A model generated the notes under the pieces. The model saw only the letters and a program-made list of their open reading frames with translations. It was not told the DNA's origin and ran no database searches. Positions 1 through 12,059 of a DNA stretch of 64,000 nt are shown here, piece after piece. The translations under genes were made by a program, and so were the position numbers. The DNA is from Sordaria brevicollis (taxonomy: Eukaryota > Ascomycota > Sordariomycetes > Sordariales > Sordariaceae). The stretch's first letter is position 1. The number at the start of each line of letters is the position of its first letter. The DNA is taken from the NCBI GenBank assembly GCA_033439795.1, contig JAUTDP010000010.1, positions 62,001 through 126,000 of the forward strand. The letters are read 5' to 3'.

Positions 1-240
1 ATTATATATTTAGGCGCTAGTGAAATTAGTAGGCTCGAATATAGAGTAATCGACGGGTATTGCGTAAAAACGGTTAATTTATATTATTATATAGATAATT
101 AGAATCCTTTTACTAATTATAGTAGAAAAATCTAGTTTTTACGTTATTACAATACGGAATGAGGTGTAGGTATTATCCGGATTTATAATATTAAAGAGCG
201 TTTTTGCGCAACGTTAATAGGGAAGTTTGTATAGGTGGGA
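1..240. repeat. AT-rich RIP-mutated block (end of one)
   Basis: The first ~240 bases are AT-rich, dominated by TpA steps and without open frames, in sharp contrast to the DNA that follows. This composition matches the RIP-mutated transposon blocks further along the window. No LTR, inverted repeat or recognisable protein remnant can be seen in so short a piece, so the element type is unknown. A short hairpin of CCCCCTC and GAGGGGG around 286-306 lies just outside the AT-rich part and may be chance. Confidence 0.6.
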
Positions 241-707
241 TCGGCACTGTCCCAGATTATTTTACTATCCTAGAATATTTCCGCCCCCTCTTTTACAGAG
301 GGGGTTGAGCAATGCCAAGGCGCCCCACAACCCCCGAGTAATGTTCCACCGAAGCCGACATGTGCCGTCGTCATTCCCACCTGTGCCGTGGATCAGCCCC
401 CCGTGAGCCGCGGCGCCGTCAGTGTCGCTTGTCGAAACCCAGGCATCGGCAAGTGCAATCTATCCGTCCTACACCGAACGAGACCTTGAATTATTTTCTT
501 TCACCCATTCACAAACTCCGACGACCATTTTTGTATAGTTACCTTTTCGATACCCTTCGCCGAATTATCCCTTCCTGTCGCCAATGTGCTAGTACACACG
601 ACCGATACGCTCTGCGATTCCTCGAATAGTGTGCAGCGCGCACTCCATTTCGTCATCCACTTCCCCCAGCCAGTCTTCCCAGCGAACCCCAATTGAGCCG
701 AGGCACA

Positions 708-1714
708 ATGTCCAGCAGCGCTTTCGACGGTGCTCTCGAGAGCGTCAAGGTGCGACCACAACCACGCCCTCTACGATATACTCAACGAACGCGCGCATGT
801 TAACATATCTGCGCGACAGGCTTTGGTCGAACCAATAATCCTCGATCCCAAGTATCGCGACGTTCTTGCCATTGTAAAGGGTGCTCGAAATGGCGCCGTC
901 TACGGAGCCAAGGTGCGGTTTCCGCACGCGCTGGTGTACGAGCCCACCCACGTCCCAAGCCTACTATTTTCGAAATACTGGAAGAGACTGACATGATAAT
1001 GTGACAGCATGATGGTCCTATTTCGATCAGGAACGTGAGTTGAACCCCTTTCCGCCCCTTTCCATATCCACCAGCTAACGATGATCACCATGCGCCAGTC
1101 TCCGAGAAAAGGCCAAGTTGATCTTCCGCGCGACGAAGACCCACGCTATGAATCTTGCAAAGTTCGCAACTATATACAAGACCGTGTGCTATCTCCTAAA
1201 ACACTACGGGACAACACCGGGCAAGGAAGGCAAGCAGATACCTCTATACCAAACCTCTTTGGGACGGCGCAGATTCGCTTGTTCAGCGCATGCCCACATG
1301 TCCAAGAACATTGGCTAACAGGCTCCCTTTACAAAAACAGGCCCCTACGATTCCTTCTTCGCCGGTCTCCTCGGCGGCTACGTCGTCTTCGGCCAGCGAT
1401 CGCGAAAGGGCAAGATCTCGAGCGTCAACCAGCAGATCGTCATCTACGTCTTTGCGCGCGTGGTGCTGGCACTAGCGCGCCTGTCCGTCAAGCCTGGCTT
1501 TGGTTTGCCGGGCGTGTCAGAGCCCAACAACAGCACCGCCATCAGCCACTACGCCTGGCCGGTTTTCGCGGCCATGTCGTGGGCGAGCGTCATGCATCTG
1601 TTCAGGTGGCACGATACTGAGCTGCAGCCTAGTTTGCGCAGCAGTATGGTGTACATTTACAGGGAGTCCGATACGTGGGATGGATTGCGCAACTTTCTGT
1701 GGCATAACAAATAA
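708..1714 (+). CDS. Peroxisomal membrane protein 4 (PXMP4/PMP24, Tim17-related family)
   Basis: Five exons give an uninterrupted 229-residue protein: 708-749, 820-935, 1008-1034, 1099-1229, 1341-1714. It is an integral peroxisomal membrane protein of the PXMP4 family; the molecular activity of the family is poorly defined. Family landmarks run in the expected order: AIVKGARNGAVYGAKVRFPHAL near the N-terminus, then THAMNLAKFATIYKTVCYLL, a glycine-rich FFAGLLGGYVVFG, and the C-terminal LQPSLRSSMVYIYRESDTW. Length is close to the human protein (~212 aa). The start at 708 is in frame only if intron 1 (750-819, GTGCGA...GACAG) is removed. Intron 2 begins GTACGA and intron 3 GTGAGT. The fourth intron (1230-1340) appears to start with GC (AG/GCAAGC) and end ACAG, with a GGCTAAC branch site. 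Family call firm; splice sites read by eye. Confidence 0.9.
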
Positions 1715-2486
1715 GGGGCGGGCTGTTAGGGCCGAGCTGGGGCGTTTGGGATATTGGAATTCTGCTCGGTATTGCATCTTTCTTCTTCGATATACCACCA
1801 TTTTGGCGCATATACTGCTGGCTGTTCACCATTGCGTGCGTTTTACTATCATCTGGGATGTGCGACGGTAGACAAAGACATGGGAGTGGTCATTGTGTTC
1901 AATGTACAAACTGATGTGTAATTGACGGCGGCGATCATGCAGATCTCCCGCAGCTGTTCTATTGACAGTTGATGCAGACATATCGACAACTCTACATGAC
2001 AGGCCCTTATACACAAGCATTGCAGGACCAGATCAACGAAAACAACAGAGAAAAAAAGCAGAAAAAAGTCATAAAATCGTGCCCAGGAATAACAAAGGAC
2101 GCCAGCAAAGGACAAGACAGAGAAGTGATAAAAAGGAAGAAGAATAGCATGAACCCGAAAGACAAAACAGGAAAAAGAAATCTAAGAAAGAGGTTTGGAA
2201 TTCCTCACGTCCATGCAAAGTAGAGCAGCACATGGACGCCTGGCCTCTATGTACCTCTGGATAACTGCATCCGATATGCGCCGGCAACTGGCAGGCCAAC
2301 CTGGCCGCGCGTTTGTGTCCTGCCTGACGTCTCGTAACGCCTGTAACGCCTGCAACGCCTGCTTCAATCCCAATTCCGTCCCAACCAGCATCATCAAAAT
2401 CTCATTTCCCTTGTCATCCATCCCATTTCGTCGCGCCCCCATCTGCCTCGCGTCTATCACGTGTCTTGGCCACGCGTGCAAGAGCC

Positions 2487-3980
2487 TCAACTCCCGATCC
2501 GCTGAACATCCGGAAGCGAGCCGCGATGGGAGAGGCTGTCCGTCGACGACCCCGGACTCAGCTTCTTCTTCTCACTCTTCCGCTTCCTTCTCTTCTTATT
2601 GATGCCATCAATAGCCATCAACACCGGAATCGTCGGCGAAAAGACCACGACCAAGCCCCATCCGACCGCCCGAGACCGCACTACTTTCCGTCCGATATCC
2701 TTCGCCAACTGCCGCTTGCTCTCGGGAGTAGTGGGCTTGGCGAACTCAACGTCATCTTCGTCGTCGTCAACGACAGTGCTCGCATACGCCGCGCTTCCGT
2801 GTCTCTCCCGGCCGTTCCACCGAAAATGCAACGGCGCCGCCGGCGACGGCCGATGCCAATACGGGATTCTCAGCAGTCTCTGATTCTCGGCGCCGTCCTG
2901 GTTCTCGCCGCTGGCGGAATCGCGCACCGAGACCTTCCATCCGTACTTTTCGCGCATCTCCTCCACTAGCGCCTCGCACGACTTAGTGTTATTGCCGCCG
3001 ATCTCCCGCTGCGCCGCCGACGGCCCGCTTGTGCTTATGCTGCCGTTGCCGTGTCCATGTGCTCCTGCTCCACCCATGCCGCCACCGCCGCCGCTAGAGG
3101 TGCTGCCGGAACCAGCACCCACGCCGTCAAAGTGTATGTTGACGACAATCTCCCTCAGCCGCTTAAACTCCTCGCGCAACGCCGCGTCCATGCTCCCGAG
3201 CAATACCTCGCGATCGTACGGCCTGACGCCCTTCCAGAAGGAGTGGCCTGGACCGGACCAACTGAGGTCGAACTCAATGGTTTCCACGTTTGGACAGCGA
3301 CGCCAGAGACTGGTTAAAGCGCCGGGTAGCTTGACGGTATCAGCGGCGCCTGCGCCCATTTCCATGAGGAATAAAGCGTCGAGTCTCGTGCTAGAGGTAT
3401 TAGGCCCATCATCGAATGATCGTCGCGACGGCGATCTTGCCAGAGAAGTGGAATCTTGCGGGTATCGCTGCTGCCTCTGCCCATGTGCACCAAAACCATA
3501 ACCACCACCGGACATGATGGAGTTATTGGAATCCAACGGGAACGGAATACACAAGTGTCGCAAACAGGTCAAGTTGCGATTCCCAATCCGGTCGATGAAC
3601 CCGCGCATGACATAGTTGGATTGCAGCTGCGCATGGGGAAAGCGGCACAGGGAAGGAGGAGCGCGGAAGTGGTTCTGGCTGTAAAACACGGCGCTGGCTT
3701 CGAGGTAGACTTGCTTGCTGATCAGAAAAACGGTGAGCAGGCGGGAGGAGAGCGGCCAGCGCTTTCGCTCGAGGATGTTGTCGATGTGTACCCTGCTCTC
3801 TTCATTGTCCTTCGGGGAGGCGTCCTTGTCATCGTTATGCTTGTCCCAGTCTTCGGTGTAGATGGTGATGGGCTCGGAAAAGACGAGGAGGGACTCGTAG
3901 ATCTGGTTGCGGATCTCGCCGGGGAGGGAGAAGAAACCCAAGGGTTTGTTGTTGTGGGAAATGGAGGTGTTGAAACTCAT
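2487..3980 (-). CDS. 2EXR/F-box-like domain protein, function unknown
   Basis: A single open exon of 497 residues starting at the ATG at 3980 (MSFNTSISHNNK...). The frame stays open upstream to about 4778, but with low-complexity sequence typical of an untranslated leader, so the internal ATG just before the domain was chosen. Residues ~17-30 (FFSLPGEIRNQIYESLL) match the LPxEIRxxIYxxLL signature of the fungal 2EXR/F-box-like families; a core with conserved W/F positions follows to ~residue 300. There is a Gly/Ser-rich linker (GGGGGMGGAGAHGHG), a DDDEDD acidic stretch, a possible C-terminal hydrophobic segment (GWGLVVVFSPTIPVLMAIDG) and a basic tail (KKRRKRKSEKKK). Such proteins are common in filamentous fungi and mostly uncharacterised; no substrate can be named. 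Confidence 0.75.
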   Translation of the reverse strand: MSFNTSISHNNKPLGFFSLPGEIRNQIYESLLVFSEPITIYTEDWDKHNDDKDASPKDNEESRVHIDNILERKRWPLSSRLLTVFLISKQVYLEASAVFYSQNHFRAPPSLCRFPHAQLQSNYVMRGFIDRIGNRNLTCLRHLCIPFPLDSNNSIMSGGGYGFGAHGQRQQRYPQDSTSLARSPSRRSFDDGPNTSSTRLDALFLMEMGAGAADTVKLPGALTSLWRRCPNVETIEFDLSWSGPGHSFWKGVRPYDREVLLGSMDAALREEFKRLREIVVNIHFDGVGAGSGSTSSGGGGGMGGAGAHGHGNGSISTSGPSAAQREIGGNNTKSCEALVEEMREKYGWKVSVRDSASGENQDGAENQRLLRIPYWHRPSPAAPLHFRWNGRERHGSAAYASTVVDDDEDDVEFAKPTTPESKRQLAKDIGRKVVRSRAVGWGLVVVFSPTIPVLMAIDGINKKRRKRKSEKKKLSPGSSTDSLSHRGSLPDVQRIGS

Positions 3981-5938
3981 GGTTGCTTTAGGTCTTTTTT
4001 TGCCAAAGTCGGCCGATCTCGAACGACTGACTTTCAAGTCGGCAGGGCAGCCAATTCCCTTTATATTCCAGTCCGTTGTCCGTTTCTTTCTGCCTTTTCC
4101 TGTGCTCTTATTTCGTTGCCATCTGCGATAAGGATGGGAATCGGAAATTCTGCCCAAATGACCACCAAAATCAGGTTTCTTGTTTGCTGACAAGAAAGAT
4201 TGAACCGGAAAGAGAAACACAGTCCCGCGAGACTGATAAGGTAGTAGAGACAAGGGACGGGGAAGTGGGAAAGGAACGGGAATTGGTGTTGTGCGTGACC
4301 CAACAAGGTGTTGCCGGTGCAAACAATCGGATGTTGAATGAGGAGTCGTAAGATGGGATGGGGGGTGGGAGAGGGCAGGGTCAAGAAGGTCAAGAAGGTC
4401 AAGAGAGTCAAGAGGGCAAAAGATGCAAGGAAGCTCGGTTCGGGGGACCGGTGGTGAGGAGACAAGAGAGGAGACTCGGAAGAGGAGGAGGAGGGGGTAT
4501 CCATTAGGGTCGTGAGGGCTGTGAGGGTCCATCCACACGGGATTGGCTGGATCAGCCCTACCTCGTGGCAACCCAAGCACTCCAAAGGGGGGGACCCTGC
4601 ATGCCAAGCGGAACGGTTGGTCACTGTGACCAGGGGCGACGGGGGCCACGGGGGCCACCATCTGGGCGTCTGGGCCCTTTGTGGGCTCTCGGCTGCTCCT
4701 CCATTCATCTTCATTGTCAACAAAAGACACCGTGACCCCCTCCTCTGGACCCGGGGAAGGCTGTCCGAAAAATGGCATGGGCCGAGCCCGTGATAACCGC
4801 CTTGGAAAACCTGGATATCAGGACCCATTGGACAGCTCATTACCGTGGGAATGGCTTCACTTTGCCAAGAGGCAACACCACCTGTGCTCCTTTTGGACAT
4901 TAAAACGTGATGATATGATTTGGCCTGGCTGCCCGCTTAGCGCTAACGTTCCTTCGGCCAAGCTGATGAGAGGAGAGCGGTCCGAAGTGGAGGTGTCATC
5001 CTTCCGGCTCCGACCAGAGAAAGGTATGCCTGCTTCGACATGGACATCCCCTGAATCCTTGAACACCACGAGTTTGTGGAGCTTTTCGAGTTCATGATAC
5101 GAAGGGTTAGCAAAAGATATCGAGATCGCCAAGCGACAACGCGATTTGAGCAATTTACCTAACAATTGAAATCGAAGCGGTTTGATAAGAGCCTTTTATG
5201 ATGGGCGATTGAGCTCATCCAGCATGTCAGCAAGTCAACAAAGTCGTAGTCACAGATACTCCACGGCCCATCTCACGATCCTTGGCAACGAGTTCATTCT
5301 GCGAGTCCACACAGCAACACAAACAGTCTGGCCGGGCATAATGAGGCTCATGAGGTTGCATCAACGCTAAGTACCGTACGCTTGTTGCGGTTGTGATCAT
5401 CAACGGGAGCGACCGCGCGCATCTCCTGTAGCACCCGTAAGACAGACAGCATGTAGGGACCCAGTTCTCAACCACATATTCCAAGACATGGGATATCCGA
5501 CCAGCATTCGACCGGCCGACCGCATGGGAGTACCGCCATATGGGAAAAAAAGCGGTCGACTGGGGAAATACAAGGGCGACTCAATGGGCATTGCACTGGT
5601 ACTACAGTATGGAACCACAAACATCAAATGTGCAAAATGACTGGTATAGAAGCATCAAGGACGTCGTTTGCTTCCTCTGCGGGTTTGTGTTTCGTTGGGC
5701 AAGCCGGCGGAGGAAGTTTCATCTCTTCTTGTGCGCCTGTTTCGGAGTCGAGGAGATGGAGTATGAAAGCAAACGGTTGACGCTCACTTTCAGGCCTCCC
5801 TCAGGTTGGAGAGGCTGGTTTCTGTTTCTTGGATTTACCTTCTTCTTGATATCCTGAAGTAATATATTTCCATTGTCTGCGCCACAGAAGTCAACCATTT
5901 TCGAGTCTTCTTTGCCCTTTGTCTCCTTTGAGCACATA
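3981..5938. other. Intergenic / leader region between divergent genes
   Basis: The 2EXR gene (minus) and the membrane-protein gene (plus) diverge from this ~2-kb stretch. The part next to 3980 probably holds a long 5' leader for the minus-strand gene. It contains an imperfect tandem repeat of GTCAAGAAG at about 4380-4420. Open frames here are low-complexity and lack a credible start. No RNA gene or mobile element is seen. Confidence 0.5.
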
Positions 5939-7599
5939 ATGATGGCTTCGCCAACATCAACGGCATGGCTTACTCTCGAGACAACCACTTGGTTCAGACT
6001 TACACCGCAAGAGGCAACTGTTTATCCCGCCACCAGCTTCACATGTCCTGATTTTTTCTTCGGCGACAAACAACATGATGCGAACATTGACAGTGGCTCT
6101 GGGAGATTTCATATTGGCTCTCCGGCACATTCAGTGAATGATTTCATTGCCCCCAGCCCTCTCAATACTGAGACTTCAACCAGTTTTAACTGTAGCTATC
6201 GGATCGCTGCTGAAACTGGAGCTGCTTCTGGAACTCCTTCGCAAACCTCGAAGGCGTCTACTACTAGTAATACAGCCGCTCACTCTACCCCCAGTCACGC
6301 AGTCACGCACACAAGGACAAATGCAGGCGCTATCGTGGGCGCGGCCATCGGTGCGGCGCTCCTGGGCCTTTTGGTTGGAGCTCTGATCGGTTACTTCTGT
6401 CTGGGCGGGAAGCGTCGAAGGCGTCGAGGAACTATTGATCCTCGCAATGAGGCTACTGTCATGACGACCTTCCTGCCTTCAGCTCCGCCACTGAAGGAAA
6501 GATCCTCGTCCAGAGACAGTGTCCATAACGAAGCATTGCTTTCCTCTGCCAGAGCAGGTGGTATCAGAAACGTCCTGTCCAGTATCGGCATCCACGAAGG
6601 CGCCAGCGACGAAGAAATCAAGTCGGAATTGTCAGCTCTCGGCTATCTCCTCCAGGAACACGTCCAGAACAATTACCATCTTGAACCGCTCGATGGGAAC
6701 AGAAGCGAGCCCTTCAGAATCAGTCAGGCGTTAGCCGACCCAGCTTTCGGTTTGGACGACCGCAACCAGGCTCTGATCTTCAACCTTTCCAAGGACCCAC
6801 AAACTCGATTCGCAGCCCTTCGTCACTTCCTCGCGCTTACCATCTTTTCTGCGTTGGACTTGCACCACGTTCGCTCTCACCCAGGTAGTGTATCGCTCTT
6901 GCCGCGGCAGGTTACTTCCTTCCTTGAGTCGATTCCGTCCGCCGGAATGGGAAAGAACGGCATGACGCCTCAGAGTAAGTGGCTCTTTCCCTTTTGTAAT
7001 AGATCCAGAAAAGAAAGAGCAGACTGCTAACAATTTCTTCAGCAGCAACAGCCCTAAACCTCTGGCGCCGTCTCTCCGCTTACCTCCTCCTCGACAAACC
7101 CTCTTCCCAACCCATCTCACCTTCTTCACCAACATCTCCCACCAATAACCCCCCGTCAGAAGACCATCGCTGCTCATCAACAACCATCAGATCTCCCAAC
7201 AACCAAACTCAAACACAGATTTTGTCTCTGACGCTCACCCCTCCCTCTACCATCACCGCCCAAGTCACCACTCTTCGCGCCTCCCTGAACAAGTTCCTCG
7301 GCATCTTTGTCCATTCAGACCGCCGGGCCATCTTTGACCAGGAAAGAAACCTGGAGGGCGTGATTCAGGAGTGTGTGAGCTTTGGGTATTTGCTGTTTGC
7401 TCATGCTTGCGAGTGGAGGTTTGTATTTGATGCTGCTGGGAAGCAAGAAGATGAGGATGGCGAGGAGGAGGATGAAATGGGGGGAAAGAAGGGAATGAGA
7501 CTATTGGTGCTTCCAGGGTTGGAGAAGTTGGGGGATGGGAAGGGTGAGGTGTATGAGGTGCCGAAGAAGGTGGTGGAGGGGGAGAGTGTTGTTGTTTAG
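5939..7599 (+). CDS. Single-pass membrane protein with conserved fungal cytoplasmic domain, unknown function
   Basis: Two exons, 5939-6974 and 7043-7599 (530 aa). The open frame extends upstream of 5939 but without an ATG; two adjacent ATGs (5939, 5942) begin MMASPTSTAWL. Residues 1-~128 are Ser/Thr-rich and probably extracellular, with several Cys. A transmembrane helix follows at ~129-153 (AGAIVGAAIGAALLGLLVGA...), then a KRRRRRG stop-transfer cluster, predicting the C-terminus inside the cell. The cytoplasmic part has a pattern seen in many fungal membrane proteins (LGYLLQEHVQNNYHL...) and a second half with DRRAIFDQERNLEGVIQECVSFGYLLF. The acidic tail is rich in E/G. The intron (GTAAGT, GCTAAC, TTCAG) has a tandem NAGNAG acceptor at 7041-7045, which could add or drop one residue. 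I do not recognise a named function. Confidence 0.8.
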
Positions 7600-7859
7600 G
7601 TGTGTAGAAGTAAGGATACGAGAAAGAAGCTCACGGGAGTGGGTGATGAAGCCGCAAGAACTCGTTGACACAAACAGGTAAGTAGTAATCTGGATATAAT
7701 TGGCAAGGAATGGGATTGAAGACATAATGGTAAAAGACACTTCCTTGGAGTTGATGGTCACAGTTCTGACGTTTATTAATGCATTACCTATTCTATCCAC
7801 TCTAGAACTCGCATAGTCCAGTGCTCTCTCAGTCCACCCCCAGGTGGTTCTTTGTCCAC

Positions 7860-9139
7860 TTAAAGGGTGTACAGCTTGTCATAGTCGTAGCAAAGAACAC
7901 CGTCCTTGCCACAGCCCATAATGTTCATCACATCACCAACGGTGGCCTCCTCATAACTGACTCCAAGTGTCATAGGGAAGTCCAGGGTAACTGGAGGGCT
8001 GGTAGGCTGCATCATGACACTCGGTCCCGAAATCTCCTTCAAGCGGGTAGTCAAGTTCAGCTTCTGCCACGACCACCACAGACGATCGAGGTTGGCGTGA
8101 TGGAGGTAAAAGATGGGATCAGCCGGCGATTGGTGGAGATCACCCATCTGGCCTGTTAATTGGACAGCAACAAGTTAGCAACCATCAAACAAGGACACAA
8201 TGACGAAGGGGAGCAAAGAGGCCAACGTACCAAAGTTTCCTCCAACACCATAATGTCCACCCCCATGAACACCACTCTCATCAAAATTCGTCTTCCCCTC
8301 CACCGCCCCCGTGAACTCCTCATACGTCCCCTGCCCCAGCGTATGCCTCGTCTGATTCCAGCTCACAAACCTCGCCGCAAACGCCGGACTCAAATCCCTC
8401 TTCAAGCACTGATTATTCAACGCCGTGCTCTCCCCCGGTCCCATATGCACCACATCCTCCTTACCCGCCCATGGTCCATCCCTAACACACCCACCACCCG
8501 TCCTACCAGGCACGGGAGGGAACCAACTAGTGGGATCATTCTCAACCCAGTCACCGTTCCCACCAAAACCCGTCTCCGGGTCGAAAACAGGGGAAGACAC
8601 CCATTTCTCGGGCGACTCGGCATCGAGCGTCCAGTCCCAGTACGGCTGCGCGCCCTTGTACCCGCACTCGTTGCGCAGCATGGACTCGTAGGTGGCTACG
8701 TAGAGACGGTGCCAGGGGAGGAAGTGGCCCACGAAGTGCACGGACATGGTTTGTAGGACGTGGGTGTACGAAAGGTCGTCGTAGCGGGAGAGGACGCCCG
8801 AGGTGCTGCCGTCGGGCAGGGGAGGGGTGAGGGCTGGTGCGGTTTTGGCGGAGAGGAGGCAGTTGACGGCGGAGAGGTAGGAGGATTTTTCGGTGGAGGT
8901 TAGGGTGCGCCTTTGTGAGAAGGGTGAGTGTTAGCTACATGTAACTGCCCCTGGGGACTGGGAAGTATGTAGATGTATGGACTGGACTGGGGAAGAAGGG
9001 AAGGTTGGTTTGTTACGAACCATTCTTTTCTGATAATTGGCTTCTTTCCGCAGGCCGCTGCGTCTACGACAGAGTCTGAACCGAGGAGGAGGAGGCCAAG
9101 GGCTACGGCCCAGGAGCGGAGGTTTTGCTTTCCAACCAT
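7860..9139 (-). CDS. Secreted tyrosinase-family copper oxidase
   Basis: Three exons on the minus strand: 9139-9021, 8910-8231, 8152-7860 (363 aa). Tyrosinases are type-3 copper enzymes that oxidise phenols or catechols to quinones. A hydrophobic signal peptide (WAVALGLLLLG...VVDAA) precedes CGKKPIIRKEWRTLTSTEK, the normal start of the mature domain. CuA ligands are probably H90, H98 and H107 (HFVGHFLPWHR); CuB ligands are H255, H259 (VHGGGHYGVGG) and H284/H285 in ADPIFYLHHANLDRLWW. GAQPYWDWTLD lies between. Introns start GTTCGT and GTACGT and both end CAAAG/AACAG. The protein is short and lacks the long C-terminal lid of large tyrosinases, like the small secreted clade. A TATA motif lies upstream (9319-9326). 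Substrate cannot be told from sequence. Confidence 0.92.
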
Positions 9140-9966
9140 GGTGATGAAAGCGAGCGCGTGAGTTCGGTTCCGGGTGGAAGACTGAGTGGATGAGCTACGA
9201 GGGGAAATCCGAGTCAAACTAAAAAGTTTGCAACCGACAGATCTACACTGAAGTAGCAGTAGAAGAAAGACCCCGAGAGATCAACAGCAGATCAAATCCA
9301 AGGAGGCGGCTCATCCCGCTTTTATACACTTCTGCGAATACCCCATCTTGCCCGACGGTATTCACGATGGCTCCCACTTCGGCCTCGGCCCTACGACCCT
9401 ACAATCCCCGTATTAACAAAAGTTTTGACTTCCACTTGCTTGGCAACGGATGGCAGCATCCGCTTTTTCTTCAAAAACAGAACGAAGGATCACCTAAAAT
9501 CTTATACCAAGACATTTGCGAACAGGGGGCCGGTAAGGTAAACATCAAACATCACCGGTAGCGAGTGGAGCCGAGAGAAACATGTAGGGACATTATCAGC
9601 CTTGGTAGGCGTGGTTGGGCGTTGCACTGCGTATCTTGGTATTCGTTGAGGTGTCTAAGCGTTGAAGACTTCTGGCGTGATGAGTTACGCATGATTGGAA
9701 ACTTTGACTTTATTGCCAAGTGCTTCGAGCATCTGTGCTGGCCAAAGTCAAGAGAAATGCGTTGTTCAGGAAAAATGCCGTCGGGATATTTGCTAGGTAG
9801 GTATGCTGCGGATTCTCGGGCATATGTAGAATCTCAGGGGTCAATGTAACCTCAGACACATGACGAGGTCTAGGAGAAAGTAACATTTGATGACAAGCAG
9901 GCAACAACCACGTACCTTGCCCTCAACAGTCTTTCTTTCAGTTGCTTCATGACAGACGGGAATCCA
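9140..9966. other. Intergenic region
   Basis: This holds the promoter and leader of the tyrosinase gene and the 3' flank of the next minus-strand gene. Apart from the TATA motif nothing distinct is seen; the short open frames lack coding character. Confidence 0.5.
9319..9326 (-). promoter_or_regulatory. TATA box of the tyrosinase gene
   Basis: The minus strand reads TATAAAAG here, about 180 bases upstream of the tyrosinase start codon. It stands in otherwise moderate-GC DNA. Position and match suggest the core promoter; the start site is not known. Confidence 0.5.
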
Positions 9967-12059
9967 TCACAATCTCCCGAATATGCTCCTTCTCCTGGAC
10001 AACCTCCATACCGCCCTCCTCAACTCTCCATCACCATCTCCGCCTGCATCACCCTCACCACTCCCCTCCACCCTCTTCTCCATGTCCGCATCCTCATCCC
10101 CAAAAGGAACCTGATCCCCCCAGCACTCCTCCTCTTCTTCTGGCATCTCACCCTCTCTAAAGTATTTCCTCACCACCTTCGCCATGCAAAAACTCGGGCT
10201 CGCCAAACTCGTATGCCCCCAACTGCCCCTTTGCACTAGCACCTTCGCTCCCTTGAACCCCTTTGCATTTTTCCTTGCACTTACAAGGGGAGTGACATTG
10301 TCGAATTCATTATTGATAAACAGTACCGGGTGCGCTGTCGCCACATCCTCGAATGCTGAAGTAAAGTTGAGTGGCTGCCACCTGGGACGAATGGTTCGAC
10401 CGGCACATGAAAGTCGGAAAGAAGCCTGTACGGCCCCAGCAGCTGAGGAGATGTTGAGTAACTGTTTGGCGTACTGAGCGAAGTCGTGGGGTGAAGAGGT
10501 GAAGGGAGCAGCGTCGGAGCACATGACGGCTGAAGAAACGTCGGGGTTACTTTCTTCTTCAAAGGGGATGAATGGGGGAGGTTGAATAGGTTCGGTGTCG
10601 TCTGCTTGGCAGGTTGTTGGAGAGGATGGTAAGGGTGGGATATCGGAGAGGGTGTACTGGTGATAGGGTAGGGCGTCGCCTGCTTCGAGACTGGCGAGGA
10701 CGCGGGCGATTTGTGGGAAGCGGAGGATGGGTTGGTAAAGCGCTGTGGAGAGCATGCGCCGGATGTGGGAGTAGGTAACGAGCGAGGGGACGTGGAAGGG
10801 CTCGGTTGGGTCTGAAGATGGAGACTGCTGGCCTAGAGGGATAATGATGGGGTGAGTCCGCAGCTTTGTAAGTAGGGCGTCGAGACGAGACTTGATCGCA
10901 TGAGGAGAGGAGGCGTGGAAAGAGCATCGATCAGGGCCGGCGGAGTGACAGAAGGTGTAAAAGGCCTCCATGACTTTGTCAGTGTCGTGGAGGAAGTTGA
11001 TGTAAGTGCCGTTGTGCCACTCCTCGTAGTCGACATTGCCTATCAAATCAGATTAGCGATGTTCAGCCCTTCACTGAAGCACTCTTTCGTATAAAACTCA
11101 CCATCATTAACCATCCTCTCAACCCTATCCGGATACATCACAGCAAACGTCCCACCAAGCACCGTCCCATAGCTAAACCCCCAGTACTTCAATTTCTCTT
11201 CTCCCATACCCTCCAGAATCGCGAGCAAATCCCTCGCGTGGTACAGCGTACTACTATGCTCAAGGATCCCTGAGGCTTCCAGATTCCGTTCGCAGACCAG
11301 TGAGTACGCAGCGGCTCTGGCATAGGCGTCGTATACCGTCCCTTCATGGGCATCAATCACACCAGGATCTTGCAGATCCCAGTAGACTCGATCCTGTGTC
11401 GATGCCCAGCAGTCAATCCGCGGTATTGATGCGCCGACACCTCGTGGATCCCAGCTGACAATATCATGGTTTGTGCCTACAATAGTCTGCAGGTCTCGCC
11501 CGTGGTCACGAAGTGACCATATCCCTGATCCTCCCGGTCCGCCTGGGTTGAAGATGATGGGCCCTCGGTAGTCGGAATTGTTTGAAGGCACAGTGGCCCG
11601 GAGCCGGATGATAGCCAAGATAACGCGACGTCCCGAAGCAGAGTCGTTGGTCGCTTCTGCTTGTTGCCAGTCCATGGGTAGATCCAGCCGTGCGCAGTCG
11701 AACTCGTTGTCGTAGCATGGTTGCCACTGTATTGGTGGAGGACTGGGGGTGATATCTGCCCAGTTGAACTCATCGCCTGGCTCCTTCTTCCGGTCCTTGT
11801 CAAAGAAGTATAACGTGTTGATATAGGGGCGTTTTGGGCTTGTTGTCCATGCAAGTGATGAGAGATCTGGCAGTGATAACAGCGCGAGTGTCGCTAGTAC
11901 TATAGCCGTACATGACCACGCAATCTTTGTAGCCCGTGGATGCGTTATTCGGTGCCAGCAATGTCGTTCACTGATCGAGGATACTCGGTACTGCCCTTCG
12001 TCTTGAAGCTTCCGGTACATCGTGTTCGTGCTGGCCGCGGGTACCTCTAGAGAGTTCAT
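9967..12059 (-). CDS. Membrane-anchored alpha/beta hydrolase, TAP-like (tripeptidyl aminopeptidase-type) family
   Basis: Two exons, 12059-11102 and 11039-9967, give 676 aa. Translation starting at 12059 (MNSLEVPAAS...) predicts a short cytoplasmic tail, one transmembrane segment at ~46-63 and a lumenal or extracellular catalytic domain (type II). The alpha/beta-hydrolase fold shows the oxyanion motif NPGGPGGSG, a DPRGVGAS strand, the nucleophile elbow GFSYG, and a C-terminal TAP-like domain with the acid residue in LFINNEFDNVTPL and the His in GSWGHTS. This architecture matches fungal and Streptomyces tripeptidyl/proline-type exopeptidases. The single intron (GTGAGT ... CTAAT ... GATAG) falls between VND and GNVDY. 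The C-terminus is rich in E, D and G and ends with RRRSIFGRL. Peptidase activity is inferred from family; an esterase role is possible. Confidence 0.88.

Noticed and set aside
286..306. CCCCCTC/GAGGGGG hairpin near the first RIP block
   Set aside because: A single 7-bp hairpin in a eukaryotic intergenic region carries no functional assignment.
3981..4778. N-terminal extension of the 2EXR-like protein to 763 residues
   Set aside because: The extension is low-complexity and precedes the typical domain start; ATG 3980 (minus) fits the family better.
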